Shown here: positions 1-9,040 of the stretch, in pieces
Position numbering within the stretch: position 1 is the first letter of the stretch
Layout: each line of letters starts with the position of its first letter
Assembly: GCA_001800515.1 (NCBI GenBank)
Contig: MGVN01000216.1
Span: forward strand, 20,010-44,768
DNA: 24,759 nucleotides
Reading direction: 5' to 3'
Source: Elusimicrobia bacterium RIFOXYB2_FULL_49_7
Lineage (GTDB): Bacteria > Fibrobacterota > OXYB2-FULL-49-7
Program-made: the position numbers and the translations under genes
The notes under the pieces: generated by a model
What the model was told of the DNA's origin: nothing
Databases searched by the model: none
Seen by the model: the letters and a program-made list of their open reading frames with translations, nothing else

Positions 1-563
1 GCGGGGATGAACCGCTTATATTTGTATGTAGGGAAAGAGCGAAACCCTGTTCCCCGCACGCGCGGGGATGAACCGTTCTGGTCGCACTCGCTTAAAAACA
101 TTTCAGACTGTTCCCCGCACGCGCGGGGATGAACCGTTGTGGCGCAATTCACCATCCTCAAGCGGAGCCTGTTCCCCGCACGCGCGGGGATGAACCGGTG
201 GCTTGATATTTGTCGACACTGGTGTATCACTGTTCCCCGCACGCGCGGGGATGAACCGATGTTTATTGTAAACCATGAGAAATGGATAGACTGTTCCCCG
301 CACGCGCGGGGATGAACCGGCAAAGCGGGCCACAGCTTACAACAAGCGCCACTGTTCCCCGCACGCGCGGGGATGAACCGTAAAACTTTTCCAGCAGACG
401 ATTCGTATAGGGCTGTTCCCCGCACGCGCGGGGATGAACCGCTATCGTTTTATTAAGGTAACAGGAACACAGACTGTTCCCCGCACGCGCGGGGATGAAC
501 CGGTAGGCGATATACAGCCAAATTCGACATCACGCTGTTCCCCGCACGCGCGGGGATGAACCG
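1..563 (+). CRISPR. Type I-E-like CRISPR array, leader-distal part
   Basis: Nine complete 29-nt repeats start at 47, 108, 169, 230, 291, 352, 413, 474 and 535. Positions 1-14 are the end of a tenth repeat cut by the window edge. The period is exactly 61, so all nine visible spacers are 32 nt. The repeat begins CTGTTCCCCGCAC and ends GCGGGGATGAACCG, with CCCCGC/GCGGGG forming the stem. This matches the E. coli-type I-E repeat, whose crRNA handle ends ATAAACCG. By that homology crRNAs are read on the + strand, the leader and newest spacers lie left of the window, and 563 is the old end. All nine repeats are identical, including the last. No cas gene is in the window, so the subtype is inferred from the repeat only. 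Confidence 0.97.
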
Positions 564-577
564 CCATATTTACATAA

Positions 578-1065
578 CTCAATGAAATCATTTTGGTTAT
601 ATGGAGAATAATATGGCAAATAACCTATTTTAAAGAAAAAGTAGGCATCATAACATCAATCGCAAGTGCCGTTATTTGGCTTGCTGCATTGGAAGTATTA
701 CGGGTGCGGCCAACTGGCGATATTTCGAAGAATATGCGCAAAAGGAAATCGTACGGGAACGAAGAAGCAAAAGACCGTTGACTTTAGCCTATTTTGATCT
801 TGATAATTTCAAACAAATCAATGATTCCTTCGGTCATGATGTAGGTGATGATTTATTGAAAATGGTCGCGAAAATTATTCAGAGTCAATTAAGGCCGAGT
901 GATATGTTGTCGCGAGTAGGAGGAGATGAATTTGCAATATTGTTATCGGAAACAGGGTATGACGGCGCGAACATCGGTCTTTCGGGTAGGCTTTCCTCTC
1001 TTTGCAGGATACTGAAATTTGTGGATATGGCTCTTGAGCTTCCGGCAGGTCGTTTACTATTTTAG
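578..1065 (+). pseudogene. Truncated GGDEF (diguanylate cyclase) gene remnant
   Basis: The frame open from about 676 encodes the first two thirds of a GGDEF domain. It has a degenerate entry motif (SITGAANWRYFEEYA), the metal/substrate segment YFDLDNFKQINDSFGHDVGD, and an intact GGDEF motif at 919-933. Homology stops about ten residues later, near 965, and unrelated residues run to a stop at 1063-1065. The C-terminal third of the domain, including the expected SIGV-type strand, is missing. Upstream, a different frame (578-690) reads WRIIWQITYF and IITSIASAVIWLAALE, which looks like the last membrane helix of the original sensor and implies a frameshift near 676. Family members make c-di-GMP. 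This copy lacks its sensor and domain end and is probably inactive. It begins 15 bases after the CRISPR array. Confidence 0.75.
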
Positions 1066-1084
1066 AACCAGGAGGGATAATTTT

Positions 1085-1963
1085 ATGACAAAAAAGATTC
1101 TTGTTCTTTTGGTTTCCGGCTTGATAGGCCTGTTTTATGCCTGTTCGAAGAAGTCCGGTACCACGGATCCGAGTGACACGACCGGGCCGTCGCTGACGGT
1201 GGCCGCTTACGACGACACGGTGTTTGCGGATACCATGACACTGTCCGGTACCGTAAACGATCAAAGCGGGGTGGATAAGGTGACGGCCACGGTATCCGGT
1301 ATTCCGGCCATTGCCGTTCCCCTTGCCGGTGCTTGGACATTATCGCTCCATCTTACTTCCGGTGTTAATTCTTTTTCGGTTATCGCAGAGGATGAGCTGG
1401 GCAATACTTCCAGTCGAACGGTTCATCTCTATTATAAGACCAATTATCTGCCGCTGGACAGCAACAGTTACTGGAAGTTTGTAAGAGGGAATGATACCCT
1501 ATCTATTGAAGTGGATTCTGCTTGGACTTTGAACGGCTTTCGATTCAGTTTTTATCGGATTATTTTCCGGAATCAGGATGAAGGAACGCCCAATGATTAC
1601 AAAAGCATGATATTGGGATATGATTCCCTGCGTCATCGCTTTCATATGGGTACCCTTCTCCAGGATATTACAAGCGGAACGGATAGCCTCTATTTCTATC
1701 CGGAGTACACTCCAACCGGCGTTTTTGCCGGCAAGGGCGGGGTTACTTTCAGCAATCGGCAGGCTTTCTTAAGTATCAATGGCACGGATAGTTTGGTTGT
1801 CAAAAACTGTGTCCGGCTTTCTTTTTCAGGTGCAGCGAATCAGCCGGTTTTAATCAGCGATTTTTATTTGGCTCCCTATAAGGGATTTGTTCACATTAAG
1901 ACCAATAATTTCAGCACGGAATTCAGGTTGGCGGATGCTCAATATCCTGGATTGACGCAGTAG
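1085..1963 (+). CDS. Lipoprotein with Ig-like domain, function unknown
   Basis: This encodes 292 residues. The ATG at 1085 is chosen because AGGAGGG (1070-1076) lies 8 bases before it and because it starts a clean signal peptide (MTKKILVLLVSGLIGLFYAC). Cys20 is a plausible lipidation site, though the lipobox FYAC is not ideal. Residues about 35-115 form a bacterial Ig-like beta-sandwich (SLTVAAYDDTVF ... LSGTVNDQSGVDKV ... AEDELGNTSSRTV), as in adhesins and surface proteins. The rest begins YLPLDSNSYWKF, a pattern common at the start of lipoprotein C-terminal domains that bind or scaffold at the envelope. I do not recognise a specific family. It is the only intact gene between the CRISPR array and the IS remnant and is closed by its own terminator. 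Confidence 0.85.
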   Translation: MTKKILVLLVSGLIGLFYACSKKSGTTDPSDTTGPSLTVAAYDDTVFADTMTLSGTVNDQSGVDKVTATVSGIPAIAVPLAGAWTLSLHLTSGVNSFSVIAEDELGNTSSRTVHLYYKTNYLPLDSNSYWKFVRGNDTLSIEVDSAWTLNGFRFSFYRIIFRNQDEGTPNDYKSMILGYDSLRHRFHMGTLLQDITSGTDSLYFYPEYTPTGVFAGKGGVTFSNRQAFLSINGTDSLVVKNCVRLSFSGAANQPVLISDFYLAPYKGFVHIKTNNFSTEFRLADAQYPGLTQ

Positions 1964-1983
1964 TTTTTTTAAAGGATTTCTTC

Positions 1984-2016
1984 AGCCGGCTCATCTCTTG
2001 GGCCGGCTTTTTTTTT
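1984..2016 (+). terminator. Rho-independent terminator after the Ig-like lipoprotein
   Basis: A 7-bp perfect stem AGCCGGC (1984-1990) pairs with GCCGGCT (2002-2008) across an 11-base loop. It is followed at once by a run of T ending at 2016. It lies 20 bases after the stop codon at 1963. Confidence 0.9.
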
Positions 2017-2070
2017 ATTGGAACTCAATTTAACTTCCAGATGCTGCCGGCAGAAAAGGGCTCCGAGTAA

Positions 2071-2190
2071 TTAGAACGACTGGAACAGCACCAACAAATT
2101 CGATACGGTATGGGGGTTCTGCGCCTTTTTCTCCTTGAAATAGGCGGTCAGATATTCCCGGTAATCTTCGTAGTCAAAGATATTGACCAT
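2071..2190 (-). pseudogene. N-terminal remnant of a TIGR02147-family protein
   Basis: On the minus strand an ATG at 2190 opens 39 codons ending at a stop at 2071-2073. The first 27 residues (MVNIFDYEDYREYLTAYFKEKKAQNPH) match the N-terminal signature of TIGR02147 proteins. Compare IFNYTDYRRFIQEL in the intact copy at 10100-10951. After NPH the homology breaks into unrelated residues (TVSNLLVLFQSF). A GAGGAG lies about 12 bases upstream of the ATG. The intact family is about 270-290 residues, so this is the beginning of a gene whose remainder is gone, possibly through the neighbouring IS event. Confidence 0.75.
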
Positions 2191-2244
2191 GGGTGACACT
2201 TGCTCCTCTGGTGCTTTTTTTCAGACGCTATCACCACTGCATTA

Positions 2245-2530
2245 GGGCCCGTTAAGAAATTGTCGATCAATTATCGGCGCTTCCGATTTGGGGAAATTGT
2301 ATAGTTCCAATCCCCATGGAAATTATCCGGTTTGATGTTCAGCGCAGCTATTTGCGCATCTGTTCCCGTCCGGCATTCTTGAAGTTCCCTATCAGTTCCT
2401 TCTTCTTGGTATCCACCGAAATCACCGGCTGCCCAGCCCTCTGCTGCCGGCCGACTTCTTGGTAAATGTACTCGAAATTTTGCTCCCTGGCACCGCCGGT
2501 GCCGTTTTCTCTTGATTTCCCCAATTTAGA
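2245..2530 (-). mobile_element. Internally deleted ISAzo13-family insertion sequence remnant
   Basis: Two minus-strand pieces belong to one transposase. The upstream piece (about 2530 down to 2360) contains FEYIYQEVGRQQRAGQPVIS and then VDTKKKELIGNFKNAGRE, the hallmark of ISAzo13-type DDE transposases. The downstream piece (about 2360 down to 2271, another frame) reads AALNIKPDNFHGDWNYTISP and a basic tail ending at a stop at 2271-2273, which is the family's C-terminus. The catalytic middle is missing, with the junction near 2360 where GAACAG meets GATGCG. After the stop come AATTGTCGAT-type bases and GGGCCC at 2245-2250, probably the terminal inverted repeat. The N-terminus and the other end are not seen. 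It is non-functional. The GT4 gene starts 23 bases beyond it. Confidence 0.8.
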
Positions 2531-2552
2531 GGGCCTATCTTCATAAGCACCC

Positions 2553-3686
2553 ATGCGCATCGGACTGGACGCCAAACGGGCCTTTTTCAATTCCACCGGG
2601 CTTGGCAATTACGGCCGAACCCTCATCGCCGGATTGCTGCAATATCACCCGGAAGCAGACTATCTGCTCTACTCTCCAAAAGCACCGCAAAACCGTTTTC
2701 CGGACTTTGAACAAAAGACCGCGCCGCATACTACCGTTCATTACCCGGAAAAAGGGTTGGGCTCTTTTTTTCCCTCGCTTTGGAGAAGTTTTGGCCTCAG
2801 CAAGACGTTGAAAAAAGACAAAATCGATCTCTACCACGGCCTTTCCATGGAAATTCCGACCAGTCTGCGCACTGCGGGAATCCGTTCCGCGGTCTGCATT
2901 CACGATCTGATTTTCATCAAACATCCTGAATTTTATCCTATCATTGACAGAGCCATTTACCGGAAAAAGTATCTCCATGCTTGTCATAATGCAGACATGA
3001 TTGTGGCGCTGAGCGAACAGACCCGTGCGGATATTTTAAATGATTTTCATCTGTCTGAAGATCGGGTCCGTGTCATCCACATGAGCAGTGATCCCCTCTT
3101 TTCACAACGAGTTGGGGAAGAAACCAAAGCAACGGTTAAGCAGCGCTATGGTCTCCCGGATCGCTTCATCCTCTCTGTTGGCACCATCAATACCCGGAAA
3201 AATCTTCTGGGTCTGGTCAAGGCATTTGAAAAACTGCCTGCCTCGCTTGGCGTCTCGCTGGTGGCCATTGGCAAAGGTGGTGCGTACAAAAAAGAAGTAG
3301 AACAATTCATTCATGCGCACGACCTGTCAGACCGTGTCCATTTTCCAAAAAATGTAGCAAACAGCGATTTGCCGGCCATTTATCAGCAGGCGGCTTTGTT
3401 TGCTTACCCCTCGTTTTATGAAGGATTCGGATTGCCCATTCTGGAAGCGCTGCAAAGCCGTGTCCCGGTGGTGACCACAAAAGGGGGCTGTTTTCCGGAA
3501 GCGGGCGGGCCGAATAGTTTATATATTGACCCGGCCAATATCGACGAGTTGACAGATGCGCTTCAGACCGGATTAACAAACAGTGAATTGCGAAACCGGA
3601 TGATTGAAGCCGGGCTGACCCACGCTGCCAAATTCACACCGCACGCCTTTGCAGACAAGACCTGGGCGCTATATCAGGATTTATAA
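2553..3686 (+). CDS. Family 4 glycosyltransferase
   Basis: This encodes 377 residues with the GT-B fold of GT4 enzymes, which move a sugar from a nucleotide-sugar donor to a lipid or glycan acceptor in the cytoplasm. It starts MRIGLDAKRAFFNSTGLGNY, the usual N-terminal Rossmann strand and acceptor loop of this family. The C-terminal half begins at FILSVGTINTRKNL, and the donor-binding motif EGFGLPILEA carries the two spaced glutamates. Length is normal for the family. The ATG at 2553 gives the expected N-terminus, but no strong ribosome site lies close before it. It stands alone between the IS remnant and a dehydrogenase gene, so donor and acceptor cannot be guessed. A role in polysaccharide or lipopolysaccharide assembly is likely. 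Confidence 0.88.
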   Translation: MRIGLDAKRAFFNSTGLGNYGRTLIAGLLQYHPEADYLLYSPKAPQNRFPDFEQKTAPHTTVHYPEKGLGSFFPSLWRSFGLSKTLKKDKIDLYHGLSMEIPTSLRTAGIRSAVCIHDLIFIKHPEFYPIIDRAIYRKKYLHACHNADMIVALSEQTRADILNDFHLSEDRVRVIHMSSDPLFSQRVGEETKATVKQRYGLPDRFILSVGTINTRKNLLGLVKAFEKLPASLGVSLVAIGKGGAYKKEVEQFIHAHDLSDRVHFPKNVANSDLPAIYQQAALFAYPSFYEGFGLPILEALQSRVPVVTTKGGCFPEAGGPNSLYIDPANIDELTDALQTGLTNSELRNRMIEAGLTHAAKFTPHAFADKTWALYQDL

Positions 3687-3760
3687 GGGCACATTTCCCA
3701 TATAACCTTTGATTTCCCCCTCTGCCCTTTGTTATTTTAAACGGCTTCACAGGAAATACC

Positions 3761-5143
3761 ATGATATATGATCTTCTCATCATCGGTGCCGGACCCGGCG
3801 GGTATGTGGCCGCCCTTCGTGCTGCACAATTGGGACTCACGGTCGCGATTTTTGAAAAAAGCGCACCCGGCGGCGTCTGCTTGAATTTGGGCTGCATTCC
3901 CACCAAATCCCTCATCAAATCCGCAGAGACCGCCTATTCCCTGGCCACAGCCAACGAACACGGCGTTGAAATCCAGGGTATCACTCTGAACTATGCGAAA
4001 GCACATGGTCGTTCCAGAAAGATTTCAGATAATCTGTCCAAAGGCGTACTCGCCCTTTTCAAACGATCCAATATCACCCTGATTTCAGAACCCGCCCTTC
4101 TCCTTTCCGGCACCCGAGTCAAAGCATTGACATCCGGAACCGAGTATGAAGGAAGTCACATCATCCTGGCCACCGGCTCTTCTCCCAAACGGATTCCCGG
4201 TTTTGAAACGGACGGCGAACGTATCATCCACAGCGAAACCCTCATCTTACGCGACCATGCCCCCAAGTCTCTTCTGATCCTCGGCGCCGGCGCCATCGGT
4301 GTTGAATTTTCTTTTGTCTTCAATGCTTATCAGACCGAGGTTACCCTGATTGAACTCATGGAAACCATCCTTCCTCTCGAAGATAAGGAAATGGGTAAAG
4401 CACTCGAACGGGAATTGAAAAAGAAAAAGATCAAAGTCCGGACAGCAACCAAAGCGCTGGCTGTCCGAAAAACGGAAAGCGGTGTGGAACTGGAGGTCGA
4501 ACGAGCGGGCCAGACGGAAACCCTGGCAGCAGATACGCTTCTGATCGCCGTGGGACGCACGCCCAACACAATCGGTCTTGGCCTGGACACCTGCGCCATC
4601 CAAACGGATTCACGCGGATTCATCCAAGTCAACGAACACGGCCAGACAGCCTGCCCCACCGTGTATGCCATCGGCGACATCATCAACACCCCCCTGCTGG
4701 CACATGTGGCTTCGCACGAAGGGATTCATGCCGTCGATCACCTGGCCGGAAAAAAGCCGCACCCCATCGATTATTCGGCAGTGCCCTCCTGCACCTACAC
4801 GGTTCCTCAGGTCGCCTCATTCGGTTTGTCCGAAGAAAAGCTTAAAGAAAAAAATATTGAATATAATAAGGGGACTTTCAGCCTAAAGGGAAACGGCAAG
4901 GCCATGACCCTGGGCGAAAACAGCGGGCTGGTGAAACTGCTGACCGATAAAAAAGAGGGCCGTCTCTTAGGCGCACATCTTATCGCACCCGATGCCGCGG
5001 AAATGATTCACGAGTTGCTGGTAGCCCATGCGGGAAAGTTGCCCGCTTCCATACTCGCTGCCACCATGCACGCCCATCCCACTTTGTCCGAATCCATCAT
5101 GGAAGCAGCGCTCGCTCTGACCGGAGAGGCACTGCACGCCTGA
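3761..5143 (+). CDS. lpdA: Dihydrolipoyl dehydrogenase
   Basis: This encodes 460 residues, typical of E3 subunits, which reoxidise dihydrolipoamide with NAD+ in 2-oxo-acid dehydrogenase or glycine-cleavage complexes. An N-terminal FAD motif ([15 protein letters not shown]) is followed by the redox disulfide [15 protein letters not shown] central NAD motif ([12 protein letters not shown]) and a second FAD contact (TVYAIGDI) follow. The C-terminal interface carries HAHPTLSE, supplying the catalytic His and Glu. AGGA at 3751-3754 precedes the ATG by 6 bases. No E1 or E2 gene is nearby, so the partner complex is unknown. Of the related flavoprotein disulfide reductases, the C-terminal motif fits dihydrolipoyl dehydrogenase better than mercuric or glutathione reductase. 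Confidence 0.93.
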   Translation: MIYDLLIIGAGPGGYVAALRAAQLGLTVAIFEKSAPGGVCLNLGCIPTKSLIKSAETAYSLATANEHGVEIQGITLNYAKAHGRSRKISDNLSKGVLALFKRSNITLISEPALLLSGTRVKALTSGTEYEGSHIILATGSSPKRIPGFETDGERIIHSETLILRDHAPKSLLILGAGAIGVEFSFVFNAYQTEVTLIELMETILPLEDKEMGKALERELKKKKIKVRTATKALAVRKTESGVELEVERAGQTETLAADTLLIAVGRTPNTIGLGLDTCAIQTDSRGFIQVNEHGQTACPTVYAIGDIINTPLLAHVASHEGIHAVDHLAGKKPHPIDYSAVPSCTYTVPQVASFGLSEEKLKEKNIEYNKGTFSLKGNGKAMTLGENSGLVKLLTDKKEGRLLGAHLIAPDAAEMIHELLVAHAGKLPASILAATMHAHPTLSESIMEAALALTGEALHA

Positions 5144-5195
5144 TATTCCCCATTTTTACATCCACCCTATTCTTATCCTGAACGGAGAATGTGAC

Positions 5196-7031
5196 ATGCG
5201 CAAAGAAAATTTCCGGAACATCGCCATTATCGCCCACGTTGACCACGGCAAGACCACGTTGCTGGATGGTCTGCTTAAACAAAGCGGTACCTTTCGGGTC
5301 AATCAAGAGGTGGCGGAACGGGTCATGGACTCCGGAGATCTCGAACGGGAGCGCGGCATCACCATTACCGCCAAAAACACGTCCGTCTTTTACAGCGGCA
5401 TCAAAATCAACATTATGGATACGCCGGGACATGCCGACTTCGGCGGCGAAGTGGAACGCTCCCTGAACCTGGTGGATGGCGCCATGCTATTGGTGGATGC
5501 ATCCGAAGGTCCTTTGCCCCAAACCCGTTATGTGCTGAAAAAGGCATTGGAAAAACGGCTGACCATCATTCTGGTGATCAATAAAATCGACCGACCCGAT
5601 GCCCGTATCGAGGAAGTGGTGGATGAAGTATACGATCTTTTCATCGACCTCGGTGCTGATGAACATCAGATTGAATTTCCCATTCTGTATACCAACGCCA
5701 AAAAAGGGGTGGCCCATTATAAAATGGGAGATGATTCCGCCACCTTGCAACCCCTGTTTGAAACCATCATTAAAACACTGCCGGGGCCGGAGGGCAATGA
5801 CAACGAGATCCCACAATTCCTGGTCACCAACCTGGATTATGATTCCTATGTCGGTCAGGTTGCCATCGGCCGCATGGTCAACGGTCGGCTCCGCATGAAC
5901 CAGTTCTACTCCCTGTGCGCCAAAGAGGGCATCCGCAAAAATGTCAAGTTCTCAGCGCTCTATACCTTTGAAGGACTCAAGCGCAAGTTGGTGACAGAAG
6001 TGGAAAGCGGTGATATTGTGGCCATTGCAGGTGTGGACAACATCATGATCGGCGAAACCATCACGGACAATGACAATCCCAAGGCATTGCCCGGCATTTA
6101 TGTGGACGAACCTACGGTATCCATGCTTTTTTATGTCAATGCCAGCCCTTTTGCGGGTCGGGAAGGAAAATACCTGACCAGCCGAAACCTGAAGGAACGA
6201 CTGGAACGGGAGACATTGGGCAATGTTGCGATTCGTGTCAGGCCCACGGACCGACCCGATGCCTTTGAGGTATGCGGCCGCGGCGAATTCCAGCTCGCCA
6301 TTCTCATTGAAACCATGCGGCGCGAAGGGTTTGAACTGGCGGTCAGCAAACCCCAGGTCATTACCCGAAAGGAAAACGGCAAAACCCTGGAACCCACCGA
6401 ACGCGTCTTCATCGATATTCCCGACACCTTTATCGGCGCAGTTACGGAAAGGCTGGCCAACCGAAAAGGGCGGATGGTAAACATGGACAACAAAGGCTCC
6501 GGTCGCGTCAACCTCGAATTCCTGGTGCCCACGCGCGGACTCATCGGTTTCCGCAACCAGTTTCTCACTGAAACCAAAGGAACCGGTATCATGAATGCCT
6601 TGTATGAATCCCATGAGCCCTGGGCAGGCATGATTCAGCATCGCACCCGCGGCGTGCTGGTGGCCGACCGAACCGGACGGGTCACGGCCTATGCCAGTCT
6701 GGGCATGGAGGATCGGGGTGAATTGCTGGTGGAGGTGGGAACCGAAGTGTATAACGGCATGATTGTGGGCGAGCGTAACCGCTCCATGGACATTGACGTC
6801 AATATCGCACGGGAAAAAAAGTTGACCAACATGCGCGCCGCAGCCTCGGAAATCAATGTGCCCCTGCAACCCCCACGGCTTTTGACCCTGGAGCAAGCCA
6901 TTGAATTCATCGCCGAAGACGAACTGGTTGAAATCACGCCGAAATCAATTCGTATGCGTAAAATGGAACTGGATCCCCACATGCGCGCGAAATCCCAACG
7001 TGATTATTTCAAGGATAAACCGGAAGAATAA
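5196..7031 (+). CDS. typA: Ribosome-associated GTPase TypA/BipA
   Basis: This encodes 611 residues, matching the about 607 of E. coli BipA. The protein is a translational GTPase that binds the ribosome like EF-G and supports 50S assembly and stress or cold growth. GTPase motifs are AHVDHGKTT (G1), the RGITI switch I segment, [12 protein letters not shown] (G3) and NKIDRPDA (G4). The rest covers the beta-barrel, two EF-G-like alpha/beta domains and the BipA-specific C-terminal domain ([28 protein letters not shown], ending in the TPKSIRMRK region). GGAG at 5184-5187 lies 8 bases before the ATG. It is complete, with no sign of decay. Confidence 0.97.
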   Translation: MRKENFRNIAIIAHVDHGKTTLLDGLLKQSGTFRVNQEVAERVMDSGDLERERGITITAKNTSVFYSGIKINIMDTPGHADFGGEVERSLNLVDGAMLLVDASEGPLPQTRYVLKKALEKRLTIILVINKIDRPDARIEEVVDEVYDLFIDLGADEHQIEFPILYTNAKKGVAHYKMGDDSATLQPLFETIIKTLPGPEGNDNEIPQFLVTNLDYDSYVGQVAIGRMVNGRLRMNQFYSLCAKEGIRKNVKFSALYTFEGLKRKLVTEVESGDIVAIAGVDNIMIGETITDNDNPKALPGIYVDEPTVSMLFYVNASPFAGREGKYLTSRNLKERLERETLGNVAIRVRPTDRPDAFEVCGRGEFQLAILIETMRREGFELAVSKPQVITRKENGKTLEPTERVFIDIPDTFIGAVTERLANRKGRMVNMDNKGSGRVNLEFLVPTRGLIGFRNQFLTETKGTGIMNALYESHEPWAGMIQHRTRGVLVADRTGRVTAYASLGMEDRGELLVEVGTEVYNGMIVGERNRSMDIDVNIAREKKLTNMRAAASEINVPLQPPRLLTLEQAIEFIAEDELVEITPKSIRMRKMELDPHMRAKSQRDYFKDKPEE

Positions 7032-7041
7032 CAAGCAGTCA

Positions 7042-7083
7042 TGGTATTATAAAGATGCAAAATGTTGCGTCTTTATAATACCA
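7042..7083. terminator. Long hairpin between typA and the next gene, possible terminator or RNA processing site
   Basis: Positions 7042-7058 pair with 7067-7083 in a 17-bp stem (one G-T pair, otherwise perfect) around the 8-base loop AAAATGTT. It starts 11 bases after the typA stop. No U-tract follows directly, although CTTTCTTTT occurs downstream, so a classical terminator is not certain. The next gene starts 17 bases later and has no visible Shine-Dalgarno. The hairpin could end typA transcripts or shape the leader of the next gene. Confidence 0.6.
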
Positions 7084-7100
7084 CAACCTATCTTTCTTTT

Positions 7101-7724
7101 ATGAAGACTTTCCTCTTTTCAATCCTGTTCATCGGCTTCACGACACTTCCTCTTTTCGCCACCATTGATCTCTACTATACGGAGGACGGTCGTACCATTC
7201 AATCGATCCGCGGCTATGCCATCAATGACGATTTAACCCTGACCGAACAGGGGGATGAGTCCTGGCTCATCAGCGCAGGTCAGCAAATCGGTCCGAACGG
7301 TTATATGGTCAAACAATCGAAATTGACGCTGGGAAGTTTGGGCAAGACCAAAGCGGCCTTCATTAAAATCAACGAAGCCTTTCTCGGCATCGGCCATTCC
7401 AAACAATTCGAATCCACCAAAGATTTCTCCGATGTCCTCTACCTCCTCCCCGACAAAACACCGCTTGAACCTTTTTACGTTAAAATGCGCGACGGCAGTG
7501 AGGGACAGCTCTTTGTGGCCGGCGAAAATACCGAATCCGTGGGCGCACGGATTCTCCAGGGAAAACTCCAGAACTGGATTTCAATCATCCATCTGAAGTA
7601 CGATATCCCGAAAAGCAGCCGAAGCGCCGCCACCCGTCCCGGCCAATTCGCCATCCGCGCTCTGGCCGTCTCCTTTTCCGAAGACGGACTCCGGCAAGTC
7701 ATCCGCGATATGCGCCATCCGTAA
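7101..7724 (+). CDS. Exported protein of unknown function
   Basis: This encodes 207 residues from the ATG at 7101. That start gives a compact signal peptide (MKTFLFSILFIGFTTLPLFA, cut before TIDLYYTEDG). An earlier in-frame start would lie inside the strong hairpin at 7042-7083. There is no lipobox, so the mature protein is probably periplasmic. It is beta-rich, with YYTEDGRTIQSIRGY and a C-terminal part ending in RALAVSFSEDGLRQVIRDM. I do not recognise a family. No good Shine-Dalgarno is seen (the upstream bases are a CT-rich run). The gene ends 22 bases before the HAD phosphatase gene and may be co-transcribed with it. Confidence 0.75.
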   Translation: MKTFLFSILFIGFTTLPLFATIDLYYTEDGRTIQSIRGYAINDDLTLTEQGDESWLISAGQQIGPNGYMVKQSKLTLGSLGKTKAAFIKINEAFLGIGHSKQFESTKDFSDVLYLLPDKTPLEPFYVKMRDGSEGQLFVAGENTESVGARILQGKLQNWISIIHLKYDIPKSSRSAATRPGQFAIRALAVSFSEDGLRQVIRDMRHP

Positions 7725-7746
7725 CCACACCGCTTTTTCATCCTCC

Positions 7747-8379
7747 ATGAACCTTCGCGCACTCTGGTTCGATCTGGACGAAACCTTGTATCCCCGCTCA
7801 TCCGGCTATATGAATGCCCTGGATGCGCGGATTAATCTCTATCTGACTCGGAAATATGATATCCCTCAAACCGAAGCGTCCGCCTTCCGTTTTCGTCTCT
7901 TTACAACTTATGGCGCCACACTGATGGGATTGTACAAGGAATATTCCGTCGATTATGACGATTACATGGCTTTTGTCTATGACGTAAATCCGGCCCCCTA
8001 TTTTCCCGCCAATCCGGTCCTAAAAAGTGTGTTGCAGAGCCTGCCTCAGGAAAAGATCGTCTTCACCAATTCAGGATACGATTATTCGGTCAGAATCCTC
8101 CGACATCTTGACATTTTGGACTGCTTTAAAAGCATTCATTTCCTGGATAGAGACATGATTTCCAAACCCATGCCTGAAGCGTATGAAAAAGTACGACGCG
8201 CCACAGGCTATGATTTCTCAGAATCCCTTTTCATTGATGATACGGAAAGAAATTTAAAGGGGGCACGCGATCTGGGATTGGCCGTTTTAAAAATAGATGA
8301 AACAGGAATGGATGATGATTACCCGGTGATACGAAAAGCAGAGGAGCTTGGTTCTTATCTTCGGAATATCAGCCTTTAA
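7747..8379 (+). CDS. HAD-superfamily hydrolase, pyrimidine 5'-nucleotidase type
   Basis: This encodes 210 residues. HAD motif I is FDLDETLYP near residue 8, with the nucleophile and acid aspartates. Motif II is the T/S of IVFTNSG, motif III the lysine in ISKPMPEAY, and motif IV LFIDDTERN. The DETLYP start and the helical cap with YDDYMAFVYDV resemble the yeast SDT1/PHM8 type of pyrimidine 5'-nucleotidase, which removes phosphate from nucleotides and some damaged analogues. The substrate is inferred from family resemblance only. The gene overlaps the 3' end of ispD by 11 bases tail to tail, and no terminator is visible between them. Confidence 0.88.
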   Translation: MNLRALWFDLDETLYPRSSGYMNALDARINLYLTRKYDIPQTEASAFRFRLFTTYGATLMGLYKEYSVDYDDYMAFVYDVNPAPYFPANPVLKSVLQSLPQEKIVFTNSGYDYSVRILRHLDILDCFKSIHFLDRDMISKPMPEAYEKVRRATGYDFSESLFIDDTERNLKGARDLGLAVLKIDETGMDDDYPVIRKAEELGSYLRNISL

Positions 8380-9040
8380 TCATCGCCTTTGAAAAGAATA
8401 AATCTTCCGGGGTTGTTATCTTAAAATTAAGGTAACTGCCCATCACCACCCGGACATCCATGCCCAGCTTTTCAGCCAACTGGCATTCATCCGTATCCCA
8501 ACTCTCTTTTTTTTCCGCATACGCCAGACACTTTTTCAACGCTTCATACTGAAAACCCTGAGGGGTTTGCGTATGCCAGAGGGTTGTGCGGTTGGGGGTA
8601 CCGAGAATCTTATCCTTCTGCACAATCTTAATGGTATCTTTGACCGGAACCGCTGCTGTCACTGCCGGATATTTCCGTAAAGCTGAAATCGTACGACGGA
8701 TAAGGGCACTATCCACAAAAGGACGGACCGCATCGTGAATCAACACCTGTTGCGGCTGACAAATCAGCGCCTGGAACCCGCGGATCACCGATTGCGTCCG
8801 CATACTCCCGCCCGGCACCACCGCACTGATTTTAGGGAAACCCCGTATCAGTCGAAAGCCCTCTTTCAGCCGTTTTTCGGGTAACACCAGAACGATTTCG
8901 TGAATTTGCTTTTCGGCCTGAAAGGATTCAAGCGTCATTTCAAGAACGGTCTTTTTTCCGATCTTCAAAAACTGCTTCCTTATCCGCCCCCCCATCCGCT
9001 TGCCGGAACCGCCGGCAGGAATGATGACCGCTGTTTTCAT
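8369..9040 (-). CDS. ispD: 2-C-methyl-D-erythritol 4-phosphate cytidylyltransferase
   Basis: This encodes 223 residues. IspD joins CTP and methylerythritol phosphate in the third step of the MEP isoprenoid pathway in the cytosol. The N-terminal CTP loop reads IIPAGGSGKRMGGRIRKQFL with the conserved Arg/Lys residues. It is followed by HDAVRPFVD and the substrate-binding strand AAVPVKDTIK. TQTPQGF and ITTPEDL near the end are typical of IspD. The ATG at 9040 is chosen because AAGGG lies 6 bases before it; a GTG two codons upstream (9046) is less likely. No ispF follows, unlike many genomes. The gene is convergent with the HAD hydrolase. Confidence 0.95.
   Translation of the reverse strand: MKTAVIIPAGGSGKRMGGRIRKQFLKIGKKTVLEMTLESFQAEKQIHEIVLVLPEKRLKEGFRLIRGFPKISAVVPGGSMRTQSVIRGFQALICQPQQVLIHDAVRPFVDSALIRRTISALRKYPAVTAAVPVKDTIKIVQKDKILGTPNRTTLWHTQTPQGFQYEALKKCLAYAEKKESWDTDECQLAEKLGMDVRVVMGSYLNFKITTPEDLFFSKAMIKG

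Noticed and set aside
103..333. Minus-strand reading frame of 76 codons
   Set aside because: It is the CRISPR array read in reverse. The repeated SSPRVRGT / HPRACGEQ peptide is a known artefact of such repeats.
3685..3730. Possible terminator after the glycosyltransferase gene
   Set aside because: AAGGGCA pairs with TGCCCTT only across a 31-base loop and without a clean T-run, so it is too weak to call.
5952..6896. Minus-strand reading frame of 314 codons opposite typA
   Set aside because: It is a codon-bias shadow of a well-conserved GTPase gene, with Cys/His/Phe-rich composition and no family match.
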